Positions 25,683 to 34,810 are shown, numbered from the stretch's first letter. The stretch is 46,497 bases of DNA from Spirochaetaceae bacterium (GCA_031279015.1 JAITJI010000083.1:1-46497), one strand, 5' to 3'. A program made the numbers and translations. The notes: generated by a model from the sequence alone, not told the origin.

Positions 25683-26681
25683 ATGAAAAAAGGTATACGG
25701 CTTTGGGGATTCCTCTTCTGCCTCTGCCCTTTGCTACCCTGTTCCGTACCGGCCCAGGAACCGAATGCCGAACTGATCCTGAAAAGCTATCTCTACACCT
25801 ACCCCGGAAAAGTGCAGGACGTGAGTCGGTCAGGGAGGGACTGGACCATCCGCATTGGGGATGAAACCTTTTACTGGGCCCGGGGGAGGCTGCTCCCGGA
25901 GGGGCTTCGGGACTCCTGGGAAGATTACCGGCCCCATACTTTCACCATCTACCCCGAAGCCGTTCCCGAGCCGGGGAATCTCTCCCCCGAACAGATCGAG
26001 GATCTGAGAATCCAGGGCAGCGCCGCCGCCAGACTTGACCGGGAAGATCAGCACCACGCCTTTCAGGGAGCCCTCTACGGCGGGGTGACAAGGCCGGAGA
26101 TTGAGCGGAACCTGGCGCGGGAGCAGTTTCTGGGACACCCCGTTACGATCCACCGGGACATGACCGAACCCCTCAGGCGGGTGGCAAGGGCGATCAACGC
26201 CGCCGCCGAAAGGGATCAGGAGATTGCGGATTTTATCGCCGCTATCCGCTCCGTGGAGGGCTACAACTGGCGGGAGATCCGGGGAACCCGGCGGATGAGC
26301 TACCACAGCTGGGGCCTGGCGGTGGACATCCTCTGCGACCAACAGCAATCCTCCGGCCAAAGGTCCGGCGACCCGGCGGCGAACCGGGGGGACAGGCTCG
26401 TGGTGTACTGGCTCTGGGAACGGTCCCATAATGACAACTGGATGCTGGTCCCCCTGGAAAAGCGCTGGATGCCCCCGGCGCCGGTGATCCGGGCCTTTGA
26501 AAACGAAGGTTTTATCTGGGGCGGGAAATGGGCCCTCTACGACAACATGCACTTTGAATTCCGTCCGGAACTCCACGAACTGAACCGCCTTCAGAGGGGA
26601 GACCCCGGCGAAACCCGGATCATCAAATCAGAAAATCTGCCCAATCTGCACCACCTCTATCCGGTTATCCCGGCCCGGTAG
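25683..26681 (+). CDS. M15-family peptidase (D-Ala-D-Ala carboxypeptidase-like)
   Basis: A 332-residue exported protein whose signal peptide ends near CSVPAQ. The zinc-peptidase domain occupies the last third: RRMSYHSWGLAVDILCD carries the His and Asp ligands, and DNMHFEFRPEL carries the second His. This VanY/M15_4 arrangement suits cleavage of peptidoglycan stem peptides in the periplasm. The first half (about 30-150) is lineage-specific and unrecognised. Confidence 0.85.
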   Translation: MKKGIRLWGFLFCLCPLLPCSVPAQEPNAELILKSYLYTYPGKVQDVSRSGRDWTIRIGDETFYWARGRLLPEGLRDSWEDYRPHTFTIYPEAVPEPGNLSPEQIEDLRIQGSAAARLDREDQHHAFQGALYGGVTRPEIERNLAREQFLGHPVTIHRDMTEPLRRVARAINAAAERDQEIADFIAAIRSVEGYNWREIRGTRRMSYHSWGLAVDILCDQQQSSGQRSGDPAANRGDRLVVYWLWERSHNDNWMLVPLEKRWMPPAPVIRAFENEGFIWGGKWALYDNMHFEFRPELHELNRLQRGDPGETRIIKSENLPNLHHLYPVIPAR

Positions 26682-26845
26682 ACCACCCACGCTCCCGCCC
26701 AACAGCCTGCCGCACTATTATCCGGCGCGCCTTTGGAATTTGCAGGGTAAAAAACCATGGAGGATGCGGAGTTTTGTTACAAAATCCGGAGGATCCCCTT
26801 CTCTCCGTGTAACTCCTTGTATAGACCCGCCTTCCAATGAACCTC

Positions 26846-28201
26846 CTAGCTGCTCAGGGCGGCCACGGCGGCGCCGAAAAGAGATGCCTGTTCAACCGGG
26901 GAGATCGCGTAGAACCGGGGCGCGGCGGCGTTCAGCATGGTGTAGAGGTTGGACTCAAGGGCTTCCCGCATACCCTTGTAGACAAGGTAGGTGGTTCCTT
27001 CCACGGCTATCCGTACCGGCACAAGGGGATCGCAGCCGGCGCCCATCCGTTCCACCATGGCGGCAACTACGGCGGCGGAGAGGAGCCCCGCCCGTTTGGT
27101 CACCATAGAAGCCAGATAGACCGCAGAGGCCAGGGCATCCCGTTCATCAAGGCCAAAAAACTGCCCAAAGAAACCCTCCGCCGCCAGGGGGGAGCACATA
27201 GATACGTTGAGGTCCTTCGTTTGCAGACCGGGAAGGGCCAGGAGCTCATCGGACTTTCTGAATCTGAGCAGACCCTCCTGTATGGCCTGCTTGAAGATAT
27301 GCAGGGTAAGGGGGCCCAGATACGCCCCGGCGCAGGCCTTTTCCTGGGAATAGGCGCCGGGATTCTTCGTGGTAGCGTCGTATTCCCGGTCCGGAAAACC
27401 GAGGAACCGCGGATGGAAATTCCCGGTCTCACATACCACGATCTGAGGGGCCGATTCGGATTCAAAGCCGATCTTGGGGATCCGCTTTTCCGGATAGGCG
27501 GTATTAAAACCGGTTCCTAAAATAACGCCGATTACCGGACCGCTTTCAACCCCGTAACGGTCCGCCCCCTCACCCCGGCCGCTGTCAGCCCTTATTTCAA
27601 CCAAACCCGAAAGCAGAGTCGCCACGGTATCGTTGAGGAGGACAATCCGCTCCGGCGCCTTCAGCTTCCGCCGGGCCAGGGCGTCCCGGAGCCCCGCCCC
27701 GATCCGCCTGCCGATTACCTCCGGGGCCTCCACCTCTTTGCTGAACTCCATGAGGATGCCGTCGGAATCTTTGGTGATCTCCATGGGATAGGAAAAACAG
27801 AACCCAATACCTTCAATAGCCTTCCCCGCCTCGATTAGGGGCGCTACAAGGCCGGCGATCTCGTCAAAAAATACCTCCGCGGAAACCTGGCCTTTGGTCC
27901 CGGGCATGGGGGCCTTCCGGGAACCCTCAGCCTGGGGATTCCCCTCTCCGTCAAAGCTGACCAGGGCGGCACGGAGGTTGGTTCCCCCTGCATCAAGGGC
28001 GATCACCTGCTTCCCCGGCGTTACCCGGGTAACAGGACTGATATAGGCGGGAATCATGGGTAGATCCGAAGGCCGCCCCCGGAGACCCCGCTCCATCTCG
28101 TTCAAAACATCCCGTATTAAAACAACGGGATCGCAGATCTCGTAATGAAAACCATAGTACCGGGCAAATTCAGCCAAGGCCGCGGGATTGAAGGAACTCA
28201 T
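26846..28201 (-). CDS. Hexokinase (eukaryote-like family)
   Basis: A 451-residue sugar kinase with phosphate-1 loop VIALDAGGTNLRAALVSF (about 62-79), the sugar-binding region GFCFSYPMEI followed by a Lys, catalytic Asp in LLNDTVATLLSG, adenosine site VRIAVEGTTYLVYKG, and a C-terminal glycine/alanine-rich helix. Length and motifs match the large hexokinase family of eukaryotes and treponemes rather than short bacterial glucokinase. It phosphorylates glucose or related hexoses brought in by ABC importers. AGGAGG precedes the ATG. Confidence 0.92.
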   Translation of the reverse strand: MSSFNPAALAEFARYYGFHYEICDPVVLIRDVLNEMERGLRGRPSDLPMIPAYISPVTRVTPGKQVIALDAGGTNLRAALVSFDGEGNPQAEGSRKAPMPGTKGQVSAEVFFDEIAGLVAPLIEAGKAIEGIGFCFSYPMEITKDSDGILMEFSKEVEAPEVIGRRIGAGLRDALARRKLKAPERIVLLNDTVATLLSGLVEIRADSGRGEGADRYGVESGPVIGVILGTGFNTAYPEKRIPKIGFESESAPQIVVCETGNFHPRFLGFPDREYDATTKNPGAYSQEKACAGAYLGPLTLHIFKQAIQEGLLRFRKSDELLALPGLQTKDLNVSMCSPLAAEGFFGQFFGLDERDALASAVYLASMVTKRAGLLSAAVVAAMVERMGAGCDPLVPVRIAVEGTTYLVYKGMREALESNLYTMLNAAAPRFYAISPVEQASLFGAAVAALSS

Positions 28202-28272
28202 CTATCTACCTCCTGCCTATAGTATGTCCCCCTTAATCCTTTCCCGCAAGCCTTGAACCCCTGGAAAGCCTC

Positions 28273-29508
28273 CTATACCTGACCGGTAATAAAGGACGCG
28301 TCAAAATTGGTAAAGGGCTTGCCATAGATAAACTCAAAGAAGAAACGCGTATCCTCGGGGACCATGTCGAGAAACCGGCACCCGAAATACCCCATGGTGG
28401 AGTCCTTGTAGCGCCGCACAATCTCAGCGTTGGTGTTGATCGTTCGGTTGGGGGTAATAAGCCGGACGGAAAGTTCACTTTCCGGCAAAAGAATTACGGA
28501 TAGGGGCGAATGGGGGTAGGCAAAGAGCAAACCCGAAACGCTGACATCAACAACCTTACCCTGGAAGGCTTCATTCTTCAGACGGCCCGCTTCAAAATAC
28601 CCGTTTTCCTTCAGTGAAAAGGCCAGAACCTTAGCAAACTGATAGAGGGCGTCAATGAGCTCATAATTAAAAGGCGCCTTATCGGGCTTGCTGATCCATA
28701 CATGAATATAGCCAATCACATACTCCTGAAAGAGGATGGGCACCCAGATGTCGGAAAAAATACCGCTGTCAAATTTTGATTTGAGAAACCGGGCTATTGC
28801 ATCATCAATATAGGACAGAGGCGTACCGGTACTTTCAAGATACCGGCGGAAGGTCTCTTCAAGGATCAGCCGCTTGCGGGGATAGGGATCCATCTGCGGC
28901 AGGGAAAGCCGGGTAGAAGGGATGAAGAGGGTCTTGCCGGTTTCGGCGAGGAGCCGTTCTTCGGTGGCTTCAGGCTTCACGTCCTTAAATATGACAAGCC
29001 TGTACCCGCTGGCAAATCCCTTGATCCAGGCCGCCATCTGGGCTATGAGCCCGGTCAGATTCTTCGGATCCAGCCGCTGCATCATTTCACCGATGTCATC
29101 CAGGGGCTCAAATTCGCTGATCTTGGGAAAGGTCAGGGAATACCGATCCCCCAGGAAGGAAAACTGGACACGGAGATCATCGGGAATACTTACCCGGGAA
29201 TAGGACCTGTCAAGATTCTTGTAGAGCATCTCCGGTACATCGGTGACGATGTGATCATCCCTAAAGGAAACAACCTCCACGGAAAAAGAAATCACCTTTC
29301 CCCGGTAATCAAAGAGCAGATCCAGCTTTTTTTTGGGGCGTAATCCCGGAATCAGCTGATCGGACTTAAAATACATCTGATCTTTGGTAGGTTTTTCCAA
29401 AAACAGAATATACTCATTCCGGTTTTTCAGATACATAACCGGTATCTCTTCATCATATAGAAGCTTGAGTAAAAAATCCTTTTCAATACGTCTTATCGGT
29501 GTCGCCAT
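28273..29508 (-). CDS. PilZ-domain (putative c-di-GMP-binding) protein
   Basis: A 411-residue cytoplasmic protein. A YcgR-like N-terminal barrel (about 40-130) contains DRSYSRVSIPDDLRVQF. The middle (about 140-290) is unrecognised. The C-terminal PilZ-like barrel includes VVDVSVSGLLFAY, matching the D/NxSxxG motif, then EIVRRYKDSTMGYFGCRFL. The Arg motif (RxxxR) is present only loosely, so c-di-GMP affinity is uncertain. It starts 9 nt after the stop of the upstream gene, implying an operon. Such proteins adjust motility or adhesion. Confidence 0.75.
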   Translation of the reverse strand: MATPIRRIEKDFLLKLLYDEEIPVMYLKNRNEYILFLEKPTKDQMYFKSDQLIPGLRPKKKLDLLFDYRGKVISFSVEVVSFRDDHIVTDVPEMLYKNLDRSYSRVSIPDDLRVQFSFLGDRYSLTFPKISEFEPLDDIGEMMQRLDPKNLTGLIAQMAAWIKGFASGYRLVIFKDVKPEATEERLLAETGKTLFIPSTRLSLPQMDPYPRKRLILEETFRRYLESTGTPLSYIDDAIARFLKSKFDSGIFSDIWVPILFQEYVIGYIHVWISKPDKAPFNYELIDALYQFAKVLAFSLKENGYFEAGRLKNEAFQGKVVDVSVSGLLFAYPHSPLSVILLPESELSVRLITPNRTINTNAEIVRRYKDSTMGYFGCRFLDMVPEDTRFFFEFIYGKPFTNFDASFITGQV

Positions 29509-29517
29509 AAAATCTTG

Positions 29518-30327
29518 CTAGAAAAATCGTTCATAGGGTGAAAAATCAAATTGATATGCATCCTTTCCGTCCGCCAATCCACGGGGATCCTCCAATATAA
29601 TTTCATCAAAAAACCATTCCTGTACCTGCTGTTGTTCCTGTTCCTGTTCCCCCGCCTCACCGGGCCGCAGGTACAGCTCCCCGGCGACTCCCTGATCCCG
29701 GCCAATAAAACGGAACAGGAAAGAGACGCTTCCGTCGGGCTCCTCCCTGCCGCCGCCAATACGGAATTTCCGGGGCGCCACCGGTTCAAGACCGGAAAAA
29801 ATATCCTCCTTTAGGGCGGAGTCCTGAATGTTCAGGTATTCGGAGTCCTGATCCTTCATCAGTATGGCCTCCAGACAAGTCCGGGCAAAGGCGTAGGCTT
29901 CCTCCGGCGCGCTGCCCCGTCCCAAGGTTCCAATAATCATGTCCCGGGGATACCGGGGGGCCTCACCCTTCCGGGGCCGCCGGACCTCCTCAGGAATCAT
30001 CTCAAGCCCGGCGGGACCGCTTTCAAGGGCCGCCGGCGCTTCCGTTTCTTCTCCGGCCAGCTCTGCAACGGACGCTTCCTCCGCCGGCTCTTCGCCGGCC
30101 GCTTCCCCCAGGGCTGTCTCCCCAGACTCCGCCGGGAGGGCCCTTTCTTCCGCGGTCCCCGTAACCGGATCGGCAGATGCCGGAGCTTCCTCCTCCTGTC
30201 CGGGCTCCGCCTGGGCAAAAACCGTAAAACCCAGGGTAAGGCCAAAGAACAACAGCAAACAAGCCCCGGTTATACGCAGGATAACCCCATACCACCCCCT
30301 TGGGGAATTCATGAAAAAACCGATCAT
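29518..30327 (-). CDS. Membrane-anchored or exported protein of unknown function
   Basis: A 269-residue protein with one N-terminal hydrophobic segment (ITGACLLLFFGLTLGFTVFA, ending near AQA, a possible signal-peptidase site). About 100 residues of Glu/Ala/Pro-rich linker follow, then a C-terminal domain with RDMIIGTLGRGSAPEEAYAF and FLFRFIGRDQGVAGELYLRP. I do not recognise the domain. The start may be 30327 or the in-frame ATG at 30312. It lies directly upstream of the PilZ gene (9-nt gap), so a role in envelope or motility control is possible, but this is only context. Confidence 0.6.
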   Translation of the reverse strand: MIGFFMNSPRGWYGVILRITGACLLLFFGLTLGFTVFAQAEPGQEEEAPASADPVTGTAEERALPAESGETALGEAAGEEPAEEASVAELAGEETEAPAALESGPAGLEMIPEEVRRPRKGEAPRYPRDMIIGTLGRGSAPEEAYAFARTCLEAILMKDQDSEYLNIQDSALKEDIFSGLEPVAPRKFRIGGGREEPDGSVSFLFRFIGRDQGVAGELYLRPGEAGEQEQEQQQVQEWFFDEIILEDPRGLADGKDAYQFDFSPYERFF

Positions 30328-30402
30328 GATATTACTCTAACATAGTTGACAAAAAAAATAAAGAACCCAATCAACCAACACTTCAGACGTTTAACGCTGC
30401 AT

Positions 30403-30462
30403 TGAGCTTGTTCCAAAACTAATTGACTGTGCGCTAAACGCGCAGGGTTTTGGAACAGCCTC
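30403..30462 (+). repeat. REP-like palindrome with inner hairpin
   Basis: The left arm TGAGCTTGTTCCAAAACT (30403-30420) and right arm GGGTTTTGGAACAGCCTC (30445-30462) are inverted copies of the core repeat. Between them TGCGC (30430-30434) pairs with GCGCA (30440-30444). The element lies between the ComFB-like gene and the gene at 30327, in no reading frame of note. Confidence 0.75.
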
Positions 30463-30588
30463 TTATAGTTTTTCAGGCTAAAGCCCCCAAACCAAAGGAT
30501 CGACAAAACTACGTTTTTTACAAGGCTAAATTTGCATCAAGAATCCATACAACTACATTAAACCGCCAAAGCCCCGGAATCAGGCTTC

Positions 30589-31317
30589 CTATTCCACAAC
30601 ATCTTCGTACTCCTCCCCGCCTAAAGGGAAGAGGTACAGGTCCGGTAGTTTGAAGGTCCTGCCCAAAGAAAAGGTATCAACAGTCTGGAGCTCACTGACA
30701 GCCGGGACTTTGAAGAAATGGTGGAGAATTTCAAACCCCGAAGCTTCAACCGTAACGGAATACTCAAAGATTTTGTGAGTGTTTATCTTTTCAGCGGGTA
30801 TGGAGATTGGCCAGAAGGTAAAGGTCCCCATGGTATTGGGGATGAGGTTGTAGGGATTCTGCCAGTTGGCATCCTTCATCTGCACCAGATCTCCGTTCCT
30901 GCAGAGTTCCACCGTAACATCCGCTACGGGAGCAAAATTGATGCCGTTAAATAAACGCCCTACAATGGTGGGAATGTTGAACATAGGAGTATTGTGGTTC
31001 TTGACAATTTCCCTGTTGGGGACGGAATGCTGAAAATTGGGCCGCTGATTATGGTTGACCCGTCGAATCCCCTCGTAAATCAGGGAGGCGATATCCGCTA
31101 TCTTCTGCTGATGTTCAATGGCTTCCTGCTCAACCCGGGCAACACCCCGGTTTGAAATAATATACCGGGGAGCAATACGGTTCAAAACATAACAGGCCGT
31201 ATCCATACGGCATTGGGAACAGGTACATATCTCATTGCCCTGTTCCTTTTCAATAACGTCACAAATTTCTCCCACCTGAACTAAAACAAGATCCTCAATT
31301 GTATTATGAATCTCCAT
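30589..31317 (-). CDS. ComFB-family protein with C-terminal extension
   Basis: A 242-residue protein. The first 75 residues are a ComFB domain: IEDLVLVQVGEICDVIEKEQ, the Cys cluster CTCSQCRMDTACYVLNRI, and APRYIISNRG. Members of this family have been reported to bind cyclic dinucleotides. From about 110 a beta-rich extension (PTIVGRLFNGINFAPVADVT and later) resembles an immunoglobulin or carboxypeptidase-regulatory fold, but I cannot name it. It is 15 nt downstream of the HD-hydrolase gene and probably in the same operon. Confidence 0.72.
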   Translation of the reverse strand: MEIHNTIEDLVLVQVGEICDVIEKEQGNEICTCSQCRMDTACYVLNRIAPRYIISNRGVARVEQEAIEHQQKIADIASLIYEGIRRVNHNQRPNFQHSVPNREIVKNHNTPMFNIPTIVGRLFNGINFAPVADVTVELCRNGDLVQMKDANWQNPYNLIPNTMGTFTFWPISIPAEKINTHKIFEYSVTVEASGFEILHHFFKVPAVSELQTVDTFSLGRTFKLPDLYLFPLGGEEYEDVVE

Positions 31318-31332
31318 AGCATGCTCCCTATT

Positions 31333-32670
31333 CTATAAATGTAGCCATTTTTTCTTTATATGCAATATCTCCGGAAGCCATTTATTTGATTTTAAGGGAA
31401 TTTCGTAGATCGGATCCACAAAGATCCGGATAATACGCAAAGATTTGATAAAGCCCTCAATGGTTTGGGTCGTAAAAACCCCAAAGTTGTCGTAGGGACC
31501 ATCGATCTTACCATTCATGGGGCTGCCGGGACCATCAGGCCTGAAATCGGCGGAGGCATCCCCTTCATCAATAACGTGGAGGCCGGTTTCAAAGGAGACC
31601 GGTTCGGGGACATCGATGATGATCTCGGCGGGACGGATGGTTCTACCCAGGGACTCCGAAAGCTCCGCCGCCAGGGCTTGTTCATAACGGGAACGATTCC
31701 CGATATTCTGGAGATTCTCATGCAGGGTCTTATCAAAGGGAAATTCCGCCGCGGCGGGGTAGTACTGTCCCTCGCGGACGAGGAAGGCCAGAGGAAAGAG
31801 GGGATGGGATCGGGAGGAAAGAAGGGCAAAGAGCCCCTGATCGTCCAGATCGTAGAGCTCCTCCTGGGTAATGGCTCCATCCGCAAGGCCGGCCAAAAGG
31901 ACCTTTTTGATCATCGCCGTGGCGGAGCGGACGGAACGGTGCCAGTAGACCGTGCGGTACATGAGGTATTTGGAGAAGAGAATCGATTCCACACTGGGAA
32001 CACCCCGGGAATAGATATCCACCCCCCGTTCCTGGTTGGGCCGGAGCTGATTATAGATAAAGTCCACATCCTGCATACCGTAGGGAACCCCGCAGTACCG
32101 GGCATCCCGGTTAAGGTAGTCCAGCTTGTCCGGGTCCAGGACGCCGGAGAGGAGTTTCCGGTAGAAGATCAGCTCCCCGGAACCCTGGCTGGGGAGTTTG
32201 GTATCCACGATAGCGGCGGTCAGATAGGGATCCGCCCCGGTTCTGCCAACCAGACTCTTCAGGGGCTCCTGCAGGATGAGGCTGCCCGTCAGTTCCTCGT
32301 GGGAACGGAGGGGCAGATCTTTCAGGGAGTGGGTATAGGGAAAATGCCCCAGATCATGGAGGAGGCTTGCACAGAGGAAGGAGCGCACCCCGGTGATGCT
32401 GAGCCAGGAATCGGCCCCCTTTTCGGCAAGATCGAGGAGGAGCCGCCGGGACAGGTGGTATACCCCGATGGAATGGCTTGCCCGGGTATGGGTTGCCCCG
32501 GGGTATATCCCATAGGCCGGTCCCAGTTGAAAAATACGGGAAAGCCGGATAAACGCCGGGGTCCTGATCAAAACCGCCATTGCCGGGGTAAGGTAGATAT
32601 GGCCCCATAAAACATCCCGGACAGGGTCTGTAAAACCTTCCCAAAGACCCGCCCGGACCGTACCGTTCAT
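31333..32670 (-). CDS. HD-domain phosphohydrolase (YwfO/dNTPase-like)
   Basis: A 445-residue protein from the ATG at 32670; an in-frame ATG at 32679 is equally possible. The start of the domain reads IRTPAFIRLSRIFQLGPAYG, then THTRASHSIGVYHLSRRL supplies the first His and LLHDLGHFPYTHSLK the HD pair. This pattern is the deoxynucleotide triphosphohydrolase/YwfO branch of the HD superfamily. The substrate is not predictable; nucleotide or alarmone cleavage is the usual assumption. It is the first gene of a run continuing into the ComFB-like gene. Confidence 0.85.
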   Translation of the reverse strand: MNGTVRAGLWEGFTDPVRDVLWGHIYLTPAMAVLIRTPAFIRLSRIFQLGPAYGIYPGATHTRASHSIGVYHLSRRLLLDLAEKGADSWLSITGVRSFLCASLLHDLGHFPYTHSLKDLPLRSHEELTGSLILQEPLKSLVGRTGADPYLTAAIVDTKLPSQGSGELIFYRKLLSGVLDPDKLDYLNRDARYCGVPYGMQDVDFIYNQLRPNQERGVDIYSRGVPSVESILFSKYLMYRTVYWHRSVRSATAMIKKVLLAGLADGAITQEELYDLDDQGLFALLSSRSHPLFPLAFLVREGQYYPAAAEFPFDKTLHENLQNIGNRSRYEQALAAELSESLGRTIRPAEIIIDVPEPVSFETGLHVIDEGDASADFRPDGPGSPMNGKIDGPYDNFGVFTTQTIEGFIKSLRIIRIFVDPIYEIPLKSNKWLPEILHIKKKWLHL

Positions 32671-32791
32671 GGATACCATGGTATCCGGCGCCGTTGTTCC
32701 TGTCTATAGAACGCATTGCCCGGACAGGGCCTGTGCCTGTTTACCGCCGCCCATCCGGTAACCGGACCCCCCTTTAGGCTGATCCGTTCAA

Positions 32792-32820
32792 TTGACCGGG
32801 GTTTCCTTTTCGGCTATGAT
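32792..32820 (+). promoter_or_regulatory. Promoter of tRNA-Pro
   Basis: TTGACC (32792-32797), 17-nt spacer, TATGAT (32815-32820). The expected start, about 32827, is 2 nt before the mature 5' end of the tRNA. Confidence 0.75.
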
Positions 32821-32828
32821 ATTCTTTG

Positions 32829-32901
32829 CGGGATGTAGCCTAGAGGCTAAGGCGCTTGCTTTGGGAGCAAGAGATCGGCGGTTCAAATCCGCCCATCCCG
32901 A
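32829..32901 (+). tRNA. tRNA-Pro (UGG anticodon)
   Basis: The 73-nt cloverleaf folds cleanly: acceptor CGGGATG/CATCCCG, D-arm GCC/GGC, anticodon stem CTTGC/GCAAG around loop TTTGGGA with anticodon TGG (32862-32864), T-arm GGCGG/CCGCC with loop TTCAAAT, discriminator A. CCA is not encoded. The leuC-like GTG start lies only 37 nt downstream with no terminator between. Confidence 0.95.
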
Positions 32902-32938
32902 TGGAGCCGTTATTACTTGTGTACAAGGGGAGTATGCC

Positions 32939-34252
32939 GTGGGAAAAACCTTAACAGACAAGATATTCGACACTCATGTGGTGGATCGGCCCTTCGGTGA
33001 AACCTGGGTACTACGGCTGGACCGGGTCTTCTGCCATGAGATCACCACCCCTATTGCCATCAACGATCTGGTCTCCCGGGGAATGGACCGGGTATTCGAT
33101 CCCTTCAGGATCAAAGCGGTGATTGATCATGTGAGCCCCGCCAAGGACAGTAAAACCGCGGAACAGGGCAGAATCCTCCGGGACTGGGTCCGGCGGCATG
33201 GGATCCGGGATTTTTTTGATGTAGGCCGGAACGGGGTCTGCCATGCCATCTTCCCGGAAAAGGGTTTTGTCCGGCCGGGCTGTACGGTTATCATGGGGGA
33301 TAGTCATACCTGTACCCATGGGGCCTTTGGCGCCTTTGCCGCCGGGGTAGGAACCACGGATCTGGAGGTGGGTATCCTCAAGGGGGTCTGCGCCTTCCGG
33401 AAACCGGCGACGATCCGGATAGACCTGGAGGGGAAGCTCCGGGCCGGGGTCTTTGCCAAGGACGTGATCCTTGGGGTAATTGCCCGGATCGGTGTGGCCG
33501 GCGCCACAGACCGGGTAATTGAATTCAGGGGCCCCGTAGTGGATGCCATGAGTATGGAAAGCCGGATGACCATCTGCAACATGGCGGTGGAAGCCGGGGC
33601 AACATCGGGCCTCTGTATGCCCGACCATATCACCGTGGACTATCTCTGGCCCTTTATCGGAAAACCGGCGGGCGGCGGGTCCGGGGAGGAGGAGAAAACC
33701 TACCCGGCAAAGGAAGCGGCTCTGGAGGACTTCAGGGCATGGCAAAGTGATGACGATGCGGTGTACGACCGGATCGTCAGCCTGGACTGTTCAGACCTGG
33801 AACCCTCCGCCACGGTGGGGTACAAACCGGATCAGGTTAAAACCATCCGGGAACTTGCGGGGACAAAGGTTGATCAGGTCTACATTGGCTCCTGCACCAA
33901 CGGCCGTATCGAGGATCTGCGGGAAGCCGCCGCCGTCATCAGGAACAGAAGAGTCTCCCCCACGGTCCGGGCGATCCTCGCCCCCGCCACACCCGGGGTG
34001 TATAGCCAGGCCCTGCAGGAGGGACTCGTCGCCCTGTTCCATGAGGCGGGGTTCTGCATTATCAGCCCGGGCTGCGGCGCCTGCCTGGGGATGTCCAACG
34101 GGGTCCTGGCGGAGGGGGAGATCTGCGCATCCACCACAAACCGGAATTTCTACGGCCGCATGGGCCGGGGCGGCATGGTCCACCTCATGAGTCCGGCGTC
34201 AGCGGCGGCGGCTGCCGTGGCGGGGTATATCACCGGTCCCGGGGACCTCTGA
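32939..34252 (+). CDS. leuC: 3-isopropylmalate dehydratase large subunit (LeuC-like, aconitase family)
   Basis: A 437-residue protein from GTG at 32939, chosen because GKTLTDKIFDTHVV matches the family N-terminus and AAGGGGAG lies upstream; a longer frame runs back through the tRNA and is not used. The [4Fe-4S] ligands are in GSCTNGR (one Cys) and SPGCGACLGM (two Cys). MGDSHTCTHGAFGAFAAG is the substrate-site block. The length fits the two-subunit archaeal/anaerobe type. It isomerises 2- and 3-isopropylmalate in leucine synthesis; with no leuA or leuB nearby, homoaconitase or dimethylmalate dehydratase activity cannot be excluded. Confidence 0.87.
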   Translation: MGKTLTDKIFDTHVVDRPFGETWVLRLDRVFCHEITTPIAINDLVSRGMDRVFDPFRIKAVIDHVSPAKDSKTAEQGRILRDWVRRHGIRDFFDVGRNGVCHAIFPEKGFVRPGCTVIMGDSHTCTHGAFGAFAAGVGTTDLEVGILKGVCAFRKPATIRIDLEGKLRAGVFAKDVILGVIARIGVAGATDRVIEFRGPVVDAMSMESRMTICNMAVEAGATSGLCMPDHITVDYLWPFIGKPAGGGSGEEEKTYPAKEAALEDFRAWQSDDDAVYDRIVSLDCSDLEPSATVGYKPDQVKTIRELAGTKVDQVYIGSCTNGRIEDLREAAAVIRNRRVSPTVRAILAPATPGVYSQALQEGLVALFHEAGFCIISPGCGACLGMSNGVLAEGEICASTTNRNFYGRMGRGGMVHLMSPASAAAAAVAGYITGPGDL

Positions 34253-34285
34253 GGACGCCCGGCGGGGAACAGGAAGGAGCATACC

Positions 34286-34810
34286 ATGAAACAATTCGGC
34301 GGTCCGGTACTCTTTTTGGACAGAAACGATATCAATACCGATGAGATCATCCCGGCCCGGTATCTGACCGAGAATTCCCGGGAGGCCCTGAGGCCCTACA
34401 TTCTGGAGGATCTTAAACTTGAGGGCTTCGATCCGAAACAAGACATCAGCGGGAAGGGGGCCATCCTCACCAGGGCAAACTTTGGCTGCGGCAGTTCCCG
34501 GGAGCACGCACCCTGGGTCCTGGAGCTGAACGGCATCAACATCGTCATCGGCGAAAGCTTCGCCCGGATATTCCGGCAGAACATGTACAACTGCGGCCTT
34601 ATTGCCGTGGAACTCCCGGCGGCAGCCCTGGAGGAACTCTTCCGGGAATTCAAGGGGGTCCAAACGACCCTGGAGGTGGACACGGAGGGGGGGGTCCTCA
34701 GGTTCAGCGGGGGTGAAAAAGAGAAAACCTTCCCTTTTACCCTCAGGGATTTTGAGCGGGCCCTGGTAAATGCCGGGGGCTGGGTAGAATATGCAGCGGC
34801 CCGCTATTAG
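34286..34810 (+). CDS. leuD: 3-isopropylmalate dehydratase small subunit (LeuD-like)
   Basis: A 174-residue swivel-domain partner of the preceding gene, 33 nt downstream with GGAAGGAG before the ATG. Family marks are NDINTDEIIPARYL at about 15-28, GKGAILTRANFGCGSSREHA (the substrate-contacting loop) and GESFARIFRQNMYNCGL. The NTDEIIPARYL form belongs to the archaeal-type subset, consistent with the short LeuC. Confidence 0.88.
   Translation: MKQFGGPVLFLDRNDINTDEIIPARYLTENSREALRPYILEDLKLEGFDPKQDISGKGAILTRANFGCGSSREHAPWVLELNGINIVIGESFARIFRQNMYNCGLIAVELPAAALEELFREFKGVQTTLEVDTEGGVLRFSGGEKEKTFPFTLRDFERALVNAGGWVEYAAARY

Noticed and set aside
32792-32938. Upstream extension of the leuC frame to an ATG at 32792
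   Set aside because: It would run through the tRNA-Pro gene; family alignment and a ribosome site support GTG 32939.
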